The notes beneath the pieces were generated by a model. The model did no database searches. It was given only the letters and a program-made list of their open reading frames with translations, and was not told where the DNA came from. A DNA stretch of 8,101 nt from Rhodothermota bacterium (GTDB lineage Bacteria > Hydrogenedentota > Hydrogenedentia > Hydrogenedentales > GCA-2746185): contig VFKU01000914.1 in the NCBI GenBank assembly GCA_009885415.1, positions 1 through 8,101 on the forward strand. The letters are read 5' to 3'. This document shows positions 1 through 6,404 of this stretch, in pieces. Both the position numbers and the translations under genes were made by a program. Position 1 is the stretch's first letter; every line of letters starts with the position of its first letter.

Positions 1-276
1 CACGCGGACGCGGAGGACGTCGAGGGCCTCGTAAATTTCGTGCGGAACCTCGCGGGTGTGCAGGTGGGCGCCTTGTTCCGCGAGCTGAAGCCGGGGCGGA
101 TTAAAGTGAGCATGCGCGCGCGTAGTCCGATCAACGCGGGGCAACTGCTCAAGCCACTCGGCGGCGGCGGTCATGCGGGCGCGGCCGGGGCGATTTTGCT
201 TTTCCCCTTGGAAGAAACGATTCGGGTTGTCGTGGCGCAGGTCGAAACTGCGCTCGGCGAGACCCAGAACAAGTAG
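1..276 (+). CDS. nrnA: DHH/DHHA1-family phosphoesterase, NrnA-like, 3' end only
   Basis: This is the C-terminal part (91 residues) of a gene that begins upstream of the window; the frame is open from base 1. It carries the hallmark of the DHHA1 substrate-binding domain, the Gly-rich GGGGHAGAAG motif (bases 160-189). It is preceded by the typical 'ikvSmRar..inagqLlkplGGGGH' context and an upstream 'edvEGLVNFVRNLAGVQVGALF' stretch. In NrnA-type enzymes this domain works with an N-terminal DHH domain, not visible here, to degrade 2-5-nt RNA (nanoRNA) and to dephosphorylate 3'-phosphoadenosine 5'-phosphate in the cytoplasm. The stop is 8 bases before truB. Association with truB and ribF is a common order for this family, which supports NrnA over RecJ. 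The exact substrate cannot be decided from the fragment. Confidence 0.85.
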   Translation, partial: HADAEDVEGLVNFVRNLAGVQVGALFRELKPGRIKVSMRARSPINAGQLLKPLGGGGHAGAAGAILLFPLEETIRVVVAQVETALGETQNK

Positions 277-284
277 GCGGTGAC

Positions 285-1193
285 ATGGCGGAAGACATCA
301 AAGGCGTGCTTCTGGTCGACAAGCCCGCGGGGATGACCTCGCACGACGTTGTGGATCGCGTGCGCGCGGCGGCGGGCATCCGTCGCGTGGGCCACACGGG
401 CACGCTCGATCCGTCGGCGACGGGCCTGCTGATTTTGTGCGTGGGCCCGGCGACGCGGCTCTCGGAGTATCTCACCGGGCTCGACAAAGTCTACGAGGGC
501 TACATGCGCCTCGGCGTGGTGACGGACTCGCACGACATGGACGGCCAGGTGATCGAGCAACGGCCGGTGCCGGAGCTCACGCTTGCGCAAATCCGGAAGG
601 CACTCGAGGAATTCACAGGCCACATCATGCAGGTGCCGCCGATGGTCAGCGCGGTGAAGGTGGGTGGGCAGCGGCTCTATAAACTCGCGCGCAAAGGCGA
701 GACCGTGGAGCGCAAGCCGCGCAACATTACCGTGAGCGAGTTCGACGCGGTGGAATACACGCCACCGCTGGTGAAGTTTCGCGTGAGTTGCACGAGCGGG
801 ACCTACGTGCGAAGCCTGTGCCACGAAGTCGGGCAGCGGCTGGGTTGCGGCGGTGCGCTCGATACCTTGCGGCGCACGGCGGTCGGGCGGTACAACGTGG
901 ACGGTGCGATCACGCTCGACGCGTTGAAGACTGAAGACGATGTGCGCCGGCGTCTGCTGCCGATGGGCGATGCGCTCGAACTGCCGGTCGTAGTGATCCG
1001 GCGGCACGGCGAGCGCATGCTCGCGACGGGCGGTGTGCTCGGCCGGATTGAATTGAAGACAGAATGCCCCGCGGCCGAGGGCTGGGTGCAGATCAAATCC
1101 GAATCGGGCGAACTGCTCGCGCTGGGCCAGGTGAAGCAGGGGCCGGGCGAGTGGCAGGTGCATCCCAAGCGGGTTTTTGTGGACGCCGAATAA
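285..1193 (+). CDS. truB: tRNA pseudouridine(55) synthase TruB
   Basis: Isomerises uridine 55 in the T-loop of tRNAs to pseudouridine. The protein is 302 residues, a normal length for bacterial TruB. The N-terminus G-V-L-L-V-D-K-P-A-G-M-T-S-H-D (residues 7-21) is the family's opening motif. The catalytic loop G-H-T-G-T-L-D-P-S-A-T-G-L-L (36-49) supplies the nucleophilic Asp42, equivalent to Asp48 in E. coli TruB. The conserved Y-K-L-A-R-K-G motif with the following R-K-P-R (about 130-143), and the S-G-T-Y-V-R-S-L loop, complete the active site. The C-terminal ~70 residues correspond to the PUA-like RNA-binding domain. The ATG at 285 lies 8 bases after the nrnA stop with only a weak purine-rich stretch (AGGCGG) before it, so translation may rely on reinitiation. 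It is likely part of the nrnA-truB-ribF transcription unit. Confidence 0.96.
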   Translation: MAEDIKGVLLVDKPAGMTSHDVVDRVRAAAGIRRVGHTGTLDPSATGLLILCVGPATRLSEYLTGLDKVYEGYMRLGVVTDSHDMDGQVIEQRPVPELTLAQIRKALEEFTGHIMQVPPMVSAVKVGGQRLYKLARKGETVERKPRNITVSEFDAVEYTPPLVKFRVSCTSGTYVRSLCHEVGQRLGCGGALDTLRRTAVGRYNVDGAITLDALKTEDDVRRRLLPMGDALELPVVVIRRHGERMLATGGVLGRIELKTECPAAEGWVQIKSESGELLALGQVKQGPGEWQVHPKRVFVDAE

Positions 1194-1197
1194 AGGC

Positions 1198-1201
1198 GGA
1201 G
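1198..1201 (+). promoter_or_regulatory. Ribosome binding site for ribF
   Basis: GGAG lies 7 bases before the ATG at 1209, a good Shine-Dalgarno match at normal spacing. It starts 4 bases after the truB stop codon and supports the ribF start at 1209. Confidence 0.6.
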
Positions 1202-1208
1202 CGGGCCG

Positions 1209-2174
1209 ATGGACCTCATTCGCGATATCCGGGCGGAGTCGAGCGGCCATCCGAATGTCGTGCTGACCGTCGGCAGCTTCGACGGTATTCACCGTGGGCA
1301 CCGGCTGATCCTCGATCGGGTGACGGCGATCGCGCGCGGCATTTCGGGCACGCCGGCAGTCTTGACGATGCGGCCGCATCCGCGCGAATTCTTCGCGCCA
1401 GAAAACGCACCCAACCTGCTCACCAGCGACGCGAAGAAAGAACAACTCCTGGCCGAGGCGGGCATCTGTGCGCTGTTTGTGCTGCCTTTTGATCGGCGCA
1501 CGGCCGATATGGACCCCGAAGATTTTATCGCGCGATTGCTCTGCGAGCGGTGCCGCGCACGGACGATCGTCGTTGGACATGATTGCCGCTTCGGCAAGGG
1601 CGCGCGCGGCGACGTGACGATGCTGCGCGCGTTGGGGCCGGTGCACGGTTTCACGGTGGAAGAAGTGCCGCCGCTGATTCTCGGCGCCGAGCGCGTGAGC
1701 AGTACGCTGGTGCGCGAGCGGGTCTTGCAGGGTGACTTGGCAGCGGCGGAGAACCTACTTGGGCGAAAGTATTCGCTGACCGGCGTGGTCGTGCGTGGGC
1801 GGGGCATCGGCGTTACGCTGGGGTTCCCTACGGCGAACGTGAAGCCGGATCACAGCGCGGTACCTGCGCAGGGGGTATATATCGCCGAGGCGCTGGTGGA
1901 TGGCGGGCGTCATGCGGCCGCGGTGAATATCGGGATCGCGCCGACGATCCGGCAGGAGGACCTCACGGTCGAGGCGCACCTGCTGGATTTCGACCAGGAA
2001 CTGGTCGGCAAAGAGATCGAGATCGTATTCCACCGGCGCGTGCGCCCCGAGAAGAAGTTTCGGAGCCGCGAAGAGCTGCAAGAGCAGATCGCGCGGGACA
2101 TCGAGTCGGTGCGGGAGTACTTTGGCGGGGCCGATGGGAAGAATGGGAGGGATGGGAATTATGGGGCGAGCTGA
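1209..2174 (+). CDS. ribF: Bifunctional riboflavin kinase / FAD synthetase RibF
   Basis: Converts riboflavin to FMN (kinase activity) and FMN to FAD (adenylyltransferase activity) in the cytoplasm. The length of 321 residues is typical. The N-terminal nucleotidyltransferase half shows G-S-F-D-G-I-H-R-G-H (22-31, the HxGH-type nucleotide site), R-P-H-P-R-E-F-F (55-62), V-G-H-D-C-R-F-G-K (122-130) and S-S-T-L-V-R (164-169, equivalent to the ISSTxxR motif). The C-terminal kinase half shows G-F-P-T-A-N (205-210), whose Thr and Asn bind Mg-ATP, and V-E-A-H-L-L-D-F (254-261) with the likely catalytic Glu255. The last ~14 residues (D-G-K-N-G-R-D-G-N-Y-G-A-S and nearby) form a low-complexity tail encoded by a 9-base tandem repeat, unlike the usual end of the kinase fold. 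There is no sign of an FMN riboswitch before it; the gap to truB is 15 bases. Confidence 0.96.
   Translation: MDLIRDIRAESSGHPNVVLTVGSFDGIHRGHRLILDRVTAIARGISGTPAVLTMRPHPREFFAPENAPNLLTSDAKKEQLLAEAGICALFVLPFDRRTADMDPEDFIARLLCERCRARTIVVGHDCRFGKGARGDVTMLRALGPVHGFTVEEVPPLILGAERVSSTLVRERVLQGDLAAAENLLGRKYSLTGVVVRGRGIGVTLGFPTANVKPDHSAVPAQGVYIAEALVDGGRHAAAVNIGIAPTIRQEDLTVEAHLLDFDQELVGKEIEIVFHRRVRPEKKFRSREELQEQIARDIESVREYFGGADGKNGRDGNYGAS
2134..2169 (+). repeat. Four-unit 9-base tandem repeat (ATGGGNNNN) at the 3' end of ribF
   Basis: ATGGG recurs exactly every 9 bases at 2134, 2143, 2152 and 2161, with variable bases in the rest of each unit (AAGA, AGGG, AATT, GCGA after ATGGG). In the ribF frame it encodes a D/N/Y-G-x triplet repeat at the extreme C-terminus. 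In the +1 frame used by the downstream TolC gene it encodes M-G-x triplets, so all four ATGs lie in the open frame that continues into the TolC-like protein. The imperfect units suggest an old slippage product. Confidence 0.7.
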
Positions 2175-2304
2175 AGACTCTGGCGCGGCGGGGGTGGTCC
2201 AAAAAGTGCTAAAACAGGCCCGCGCATGGGGGTTTGTAACCGTTTCGGCTGTTTCGCCATCTAATCAGTGGGCAATCATGCCCATTGGACGTTTCAACGG
2301 AATT
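2175..2304. other. Intergenic spacer between ribF and the efflux operon, probable promoter/operator region
   Basis: This is the only gap of more than 20 bases in the window, and it separates housekeeping genes from the efflux genes. It is visibly less GC-rich than the flanking genes. A weak promoter candidate is TTGTAA (2234-2239) with TCTAAT (2260-2265), but the 20-base spacer is too long for a standard sigma70 promoter. Short inverted repeats are present: GGTT-TGT-AACC (2231-2241), TGGGCA-ATCA-TGCCCA (2269-2284) and CGTT-TC-AACG (2290-2299). A direct repeat GTTTCG occurs at 2242-2247 and 2251-2256. I see no convincing rho-independent terminator for ribF, so read-through from the upstream genes is possible. 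The TolC reading frame happens to stay open across the spacer. Confidence 0.45.
2269..2284. promoter_or_regulatory. Perfect 6-base inverted repeat TGGGCA-ATCA-TGCCCA, possible operator or 5'-leader hairpin
   Basis: The two 6-base arms are exact reverse complements with a 4-base loop. The element lies 20 bases before the chosen TolC start and just after the weak -10-like TCTAAT. ATGCCCA is repeated at 2308-2314, overlapping the second candidate start codon. In RNA, the left arm TGGGCA could therefore pair either with the near arm or with the start-codon region. Whether it acts as protein operator, RNA switch or nothing cannot be told from one sequence. Confidence 0.3.
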
Positions 2305-4110
2305 ATGATGCCCAATTTTCTTCGCCCCGCGTTATGTCGAATTGCGTTCCTTCGAGCGGCCGGCCTGGCCTTTCTGAGCGCGGTTCTGCTTGCCGCCTGC
2401 TCGACCACCCATTACCGGGAGTCGGCGGACAAGGAGGCGTACAAAATCCTCGAGCAGAAGAGCCCCGAGGTGCCGGGGATGCTGAAGGACATCAAGATCG
2501 ATCGGGGCCCGGCACCGGATCTCAGCGCGCTGGCGACGATTCAGGCGCAATACGAGTTTCTCGGGCCGGAGGTCGATGAGAGCGGGTCGTCGGTCCTCGG
2601 GCTGGAGAAAGCGCTCGAGCTCGCGTTCACGCACAACCGGGACTACCTATCTCAGAAAGAAAAGTTGTATTTGCAAGCGCTCTCGTTGACCTTGGATCGC
2701 CACGAGTTCGCGCCGATCTTTAGCGGAGAGATCAGCGCCGATCACGTGTGGAGCGCGCACGACGAGACGACCGCGTTGGCGCGCGCGGTGGACACGATGG
2801 CGGGGGCGCCGGCGCAGCTCTTACAGCAGTATTCGGATGCGGTGTCGTCCTCGGGCGTGATGGCGTCCCGCGGCACGGCGTCGGGGACGGATTCGGTGCG
2901 CGACACGAGTATCGAAGGCTCGACCCGCTTCGGCTTCAACATGTTGCTGAAGAGCGGGGGGCGGATCGCCACAACGCTGACGACGAATTTCTTCCAGTTT
3001 TTGACCGGCGGCAGCGGCGGCAGCGCGTCGTCCACACTGGCCGCGACCTTTACGCAGCCTTTGTTGCGCGGCGCGGGCAAGGCCGTGACAACAGAATTTT
3101 TGACGCAAGGCGAACGCGATGTGTTGTACGCGCTGCGCGATTTCACTGACTTTCGCAAGGACTTCGCGGTGCGGGTGGCCTCTCAATATTACGGGGCCTT
3201 GCAGGCGCGGGATGCGGCGCGGAACAACTACCTCGGCCTGAAAAGTTTCGAGACGAGTCTCAAACGCGAGCGGGCCTTCCAGGAAGAGGGTCTTAAGACC
3301 GCGGCCGATGTCGCTCGCCTCGAAGAGTCCGCATTGCGCCGCGAACTCAGTTGGACGAACTCCGTGCGCAATTACTCGCAGAGCATGGACAGTTTCAAAA
3401 TCCTGCTCGGTCTGCCGACCGACACGAAGCTGGTCCTGGACGAGGCGGAACTGACGCGCCTGCTCGAACGGGGCGTGACGATGCCGTCGGTGACGACGGA
3501 AGAGGCCGTGCAGGTCGCGCTGACGACACGGCTGGATCTTTACACGCAGAAGGACCAACTGGTCGACGCGGAGCGGCGGGTGAAGGTGGCGGCGAACGCG
3601 CTCAAGCCGGGCCTGGATTTGACGGCGACGGGCAATGTCGGCAGCAAGAGCGGCAACCGTTTTTCTGCGCTGGATTTTGACCGCAGCACGTGGACGGCGG
3701 GACTGGCTCTGGATCTGCCGCTGGATCGCAAGGCCGAACGGAATGGGTACCGGCGCTCGCTTATTGATTATGAAGTGGCGACGCGTAATGCGTCGCTGGT
3801 CGAGGACACGGTGAAGCTGGACGTGCGCAATTCCTACCGAAATCTTATGCAGGCGGAAAGAGATTACGAGATCAGCAAGAAGAGCCTCGATCTCAACCAG
3901 AGCCGCGCGGACGAATTGAAACTGCGCGCCGAACTCGGGCTCGGGAACATTATCGACCAGGTGGACGCGCAAAACGCGCTGACGGCCGCGCAGAGCGGCG
4001 TCACCAGCGCGATCGTGGATTACCACATCTCGTTGCTCCAATTCTGGCGCGACCTGGGCATTCTTTACGTGAAAGAGAACGGGATGTGGGAGGAGATTAA
4101 AGATGTCTGA
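2305..4110 (+). CDS. TolC-family outer-membrane efflux lipoprotein
   Basis: Outer-membrane exit channel of the tripartite efflux pump encoded by this operon; such proteins trimerise into a beta-barrel plus periplasmic alpha-barrel. From ATG 2305 it has 601 residues, longer than E. coli TolC. A hydrophobic signal peptide ends in the lipobox L-L-A-A-C with Cys32 (codon 2398-2400), predicting a lipid-anchored N-terminus. Two outer-membrane efflux protein (OEP) repeats follow, at about 99-370 and 397-595. Each begins with an amphipathic helix (A-L-E-L-A-F-T-H-N and A-V-Q-V-A-L-T-T-R). Gly/Ser-rich stretches such as T-G-G-S-G-G-S-A-S-S probably lie in barrel strands and loops. The start is uncertain: the frame is open back to TTG 2122, and ATGs at 2278, 2305 and 2308 are all possible. 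Only a start near 2305/2308 gives a normal-length signal peptide, and a weak GGA (2299-2301) is better spaced for 2308. The substrate is unknown. Confidence 0.88.
   Translation: MMPNFLRPALCRIAFLRAAGLAFLSAVLLAACSTTHYRESADKEAYKILEQKSPEVPGMLKDIKIDRGPAPDLSALATIQAQYEFLGPEVDESGSSVLGLEKALELAFTHNRDYLSQKEKLYLQALSLTLDRHEFAPIFSGEISADHVWSAHDETTALARAVDTMAGAPAQLLQQYSDAVSSSGVMASRGTASGTDSVRDTSIEGSTRFGFNMLLKSGGRIATTLTTNFFQFLTGGSGGSASSTLAATFTQPLLRGAGKAVTTEFLTQGERDVLYALRDFTDFRKDFAVRVASQYYGALQARDAARNNYLGLKSFETSLKRERAFQEEGLKTAADVARLEESALRRELSWTNSVRNYSQSMDSFKILLGLPTDTKLVLDEAELTRLLERGVTMPSVTTEEAVQVALTTRLDLYTQKDQLVDAERRVKVAANALKPGLDLTATGNVGSKSGNRFSALDFDRSTWTAGLALDLPLDRKAERNGYRRSLIDYEVATRNASLVEDTVKLDVRNSYRNLMQAERDYEISKKSLDLNQSRADELKLRAELGLGNIIDQVDAQNALTAAQSGVTSAIVDYHISLLQFWRDLGILYVKENGMWEEIKDV
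4088..4095 (+). promoter_or_regulatory. Strong ribosome binding site for the adaptor gene, inside the TolC gene
   Basis: GGGAGGAG lies within the last codons of the TolC-like gene, 7 bases before the ATG at 4103. It is the best Shine-Dalgarno sequence in the window and fixes the adaptor start. Its strength suggests the adaptor is made efficiently from the shared transcript. Confidence 0.75.
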
Positions 4111-6385
4111 CGCGGCGATCGATCACCACGCGAAGCCGAAATTGAAGGCAGGCGGGGTAAGGCGGGGGCGTATCGTGGCGGCTGTGGGTGCGGTGGCTGT
4201 GCTGGCCGCCGGTGCATATTATTTTTTTGGGTCCAGCACGGGCGGCATCGCGCAAGGCACGACCTATGTCGCCAAGAAAGGCGATCTCGATATTACCGTG
4301 ACCGGGGGCGGTTCGATTCAGGCGCTGGAATCTCAGGAGATTATTTCGGAGATCAAGGGCAACCAGGGCGTAAAAATCCTGAGCCTGGTGGAAGAGGGCT
4401 ACCTGGTTACGCCCGCGGATGTGGAGCAGAAGAAGGTCTTGGTGGAGCTGGACTCCGCCGATCTGAAGGACCGCGTGGTGAACCAGCAGATGGCGTTTCA
4501 GAGCGCCGAATCGAGCTACATCGAGAAGAAGGCGCAGTACGAAATCCAATTGAGTCAGAACCAGAGCACGATTTCGACGGCGGAACTGACCTCGAAATTC
4601 GCGCGCATGGACTTTGAAAAGTATTTGGGCAAGAAAGCGGTCGATTCGATCATTCAGCGCCTGGGCCTCGATGTTGCCGCGACCAAACTGGCGGAACTGA
4701 AGAAACAGGGTGGGCCGAAACCGGAGCTTGCGCAGCCGACAGTGGCGCTGGGCGTCACGCCTATCGTCACTGGCGAAGGGGTGTCTGCGGGCCCGAGGCA
4801 ATGGCAGGGTGGCGGCGAGCGTCGGCGGCGAGAGGGCGGCGACGCTGGAAATGGCCGACGCGATCCGCAGGATGGGGCCGCTGCTTCGCCCGGCGCGAGC
4901 TCTGTCCCCGACGGTCCTGCGGGAGGCGCGTTGTCGGCACCCAGCGGCGGCGGAGAGCGGGGTGGCGGCGGCCCGGGCGATCCCGGAGGACCAGGAGGCG
5001 CCGGTGGATCTGGCGGCGCCCCACGGATGGATCCCGAGCGCTTCAAGGCGATGATTGAGGCCAACGGCGGTAAGATTCCGGAGGCGATCGCGGCGCGGAT
5101 GCGCGAGCGCGGGATGGATCCCGATGAGATCGTAAAACAGATGGGCATCACGCCCTCGGCCGGGGGTGGAGCAAATGTACCCGCGGCGCCGGTGGCCCCT
5201 GCGGCGCCGATTGTGTCGAAGGCCCTGTTTGTACGCGATGAGGCGTACCTCGCCAAGCGCGCGGAGATCGATTTCGCGAGCTACGCGGACGATGAAAAAC
5301 TCGAGGACGGAGAAGCGAAGCAACAGCTACGCGCCCTTGAAGACAAGAAGATCGTCGCGACCGAGGACTACAAGCTGGCGAAGAACAGGCTCGACGGGCA
5401 GGAGCGGCTGGCAAAAGAGAAGTTCATCACTCAGAACGACCTCGATCTGGAAGTCGTGAAGGTGAAGAAGGCGGAGATTCAGGAACAGTCGAGCCGCACG
5501 GACAAGAATTTGTATGTCGAATACACCTTCGTGAAGATGGCGGAGAAGCTGCTCTCCGATTACGAAGAGTCGCTGATGGATCTCGAGCGGAAGATGCAGG
5601 AGGCCAGCGCGAAGCTTTCGCAGGCGGCCAGCGCGTTGTCGGCGGCTGAGCAGAAGTTCAATCTGGAACGGAGCCAGTTGACCGATCTGGAGACGCAACT
5701 TTCCAAGTGCGTGATCCGCGCGGAACGTCCGGGCCTGGTGGTGTACGGATCGAGCTCGGATTCCAATCCTTTTCGGCGGCAGAACGAGGAGCCGATCCTC
5801 GAAGGCACGACGGTGCGTGAGCGGCAGAAAATCATCACGATCCCCGACATGACGAAGATGGGCGTGAAGGTGAGCATCCACGAGGCCGTGGTGCAAAAAA
5901 TTGCGCCGGGCCAGAAGGTCCGTCTTCGGGTTGACGCTTTTCCCGATCGTCCGCTCGAGGGCACGGTCGAGCGCGTCGCCGTGCTGATAGACTCGGCGAA
6001 CATGTTTATGAACCCGGACCTGAAAGTGTATCCGACGACGCTGCGCATCGACGGCGTATACGACTGGCTGCGGCCGGGGATGAGCGCGCAGACGGAAATC
6101 CTGATCACGACGCTGCACGATGTCGTCTACGTGCCGATTCAGGCCGTGTCGTATCACGGGAACGACCAGGTCGTGTATGTGAATAAAGGCGGCAGCGTCA
6201 CGCGGCGCGTGGTCACGGTGGGTAATTTCACCGAGGAATTTATCGAGATCAAGAGCGGCCTGGGCGAGGGCGAAGAGGTCCTCCTGCTTGCTCCGGACGC
6301 GGGCGGGCAGGACAAACTGGACAAGGCCGAAGACGGCGCGGCCCAGGGCACGGGCGGCGCGGCGCCCGCGCTCAAAGCGGCCTGA
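4103..6385 (+). CDS. Periplasmic adaptor (membrane fusion protein, HlyD/MacA class) with a large internal Gly-rich insertion
   Basis: Links an inner-membrane ABC permease to the TolC-like exit duct. A short basic N-terminus and one transmembrane segment (about 24-42) anchor it in the inner membrane. The first half of the lipoyl/barrel-sandwich domain follows (about 54-120), then the ascending hairpin helix (about 125-175). A recognisable hairpin tip, R-L-x5-L-x4-F-I-T-x3-L-D (429-448), precedes the descending helices with long coiled coil (about 450-535), the second lipoyl half (about 536-580), the beta-barrel (about 576-630) and the membrane-proximal domain (about 670-730). At 760 residues it is far longer than typical MacA (~370). 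Much of the excess is residues ~176-386, with a Gly-rich tract (224-307), a charged helical piece (308-349) and a Pro/Ala stretch (352-370). The C-terminus is an Ala/Gly-rich tail. Its ATG overlaps the TolC stop by 8 bases. Assignment to an ABC rather than RND pump rests on the two genes that follow. Confidence 0.9.
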   Translation: MSDAAIDHHAKPKLKAGGVRRGRIVAAVGAVAVLAAGAYYFFGSSTGGIAQGTTYVAKKGDLDITVTGGGSIQALESQEIISEIKGNQGVKILSLVEEGYLVTPADVEQKKVLVELDSADLKDRVVNQQMAFQSAESSYIEKKAQYEIQLSQNQSTISTAELTSKFARMDFEKYLGKKAVDSIIQRLGLDVAATKLAELKKQGGPKPELAQPTVALGVTPIVTGEGVSAGPRQWQGGGERRRREGGDAGNGRRDPQDGAAASPGASSVPDGPAGGALSAPSGGGERGGGGPGDPGGPGGAGGSGGAPRMDPERFKAMIEANGGKIPEAIAARMRERGMDPDEIVKQMGITPSAGGGANVPAAPVAPAAPIVSKALFVRDEAYLAKRAEIDFASYADDEKLEDGEAKQQLRALEDKKIVATEDYKLAKNRLDGQERLAKEKFITQNDLDLEVVKVKKAEIQEQSSRTDKNLYVEYTFVKMAEKLLSDYEESLMDLERKMQEASAKLSQAASALSAAEQKFNLERSQLTDLETQLSKCVIRAERPGLVVYGSSSDSNPFRRQNEEPILEGTTVRERQKIITIPDMTKMGVKVSIHEAVVQKIAPGQKVRLRVDAFPDRPLEGTVERVAVLIDSANMFMNPDLKVYPTTLRIDGVYDWLRPGMSAQTEILITTLHDVVYVPIQAVSYHGNDQVVYVNKGGSVTRRVVTVGNFTEEFIEIKSGLGEGEEVLLLAPDAGGQDKLDKAEDGAAQGTGGAAPALKAA
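4628..5260 (+). other. Insertion within the adaptor's hairpin region (residues ~176-386)
   Basis: In related adaptors the segment 'DFEKYLG' is normally followed within a few residues by an acidic stretch and 'EAKQQLRALEDKK', leading to the hairpin tip. Here those elements are at 170-176 and 404-416, separated by roughly 200 residues. The inserted sequence has a short amphipathic part (177-203), a region dominated by Gly, Arg, Pro and Asp (224-307), a charged helix-forming stretch M-D-P-E-R-F-K to K-Q-M-G-I (309-349), and a Pro/Ala linker. Before rejoining, I-D-F-A-S-Y-A (389-395) echoes M-D-F-E-K-Y-L (169-175). The reading frame is uninterrupted throughout. The boundaries are my estimate from family memory, not from an alignment. 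Confidence 0.55.
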
Positions 6386-6404
6386 CGCGGCGGGAAGGCG
6401 GACG

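Noticed and set aside
1194..1208. Possible FMN riboswitch before ribF
   Set aside because: The gap to truB is only 15 bases, far too short for this aptamer.
171..1646. Long open frame on the - strand opposite truB and ribF
   Set aside because: Its translation is rich in Arg, His and Ala with no recognisable domain, as expected for the complement of GC-rich genes. truB and ribF on the + strand have complete motif sets.
2175..2304. Rho-independent terminator after ribF
   Set aside because: No GC-rich hairpin followed by a T run is present; the short inverted repeats here lack T tracts.
4772..5023. Gly-rich tract as a DNA-level tandem repeat or CRISPR-like array
   Set aside because: Codons vary and there is no regular period or spacer structure; it is protein-level low complexity.
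4710..5058. Alternative + strand frames through the Gly-rich insert, raising the idea of a frameshift or nested gene
   Set aside because: The adaptor frame is continuous and the flanking domains on both sides are in the same frame. The alternative products are Arg/Ala-rich without motifs.
4097..5323. Long open frame on the - strand opposite the adaptor gene
   Set aside because: An Arg-rich composition and lack of domain signals mark it as a shadow of the adaptor coding sequence.
6288..6404. N-terminal extension of the ATPase
   Set aside because: It lies mostly inside the adaptor gene, encodes an Arg-rich unconserved leader, and ATG 6405 begins right at the conserved ABC domain.
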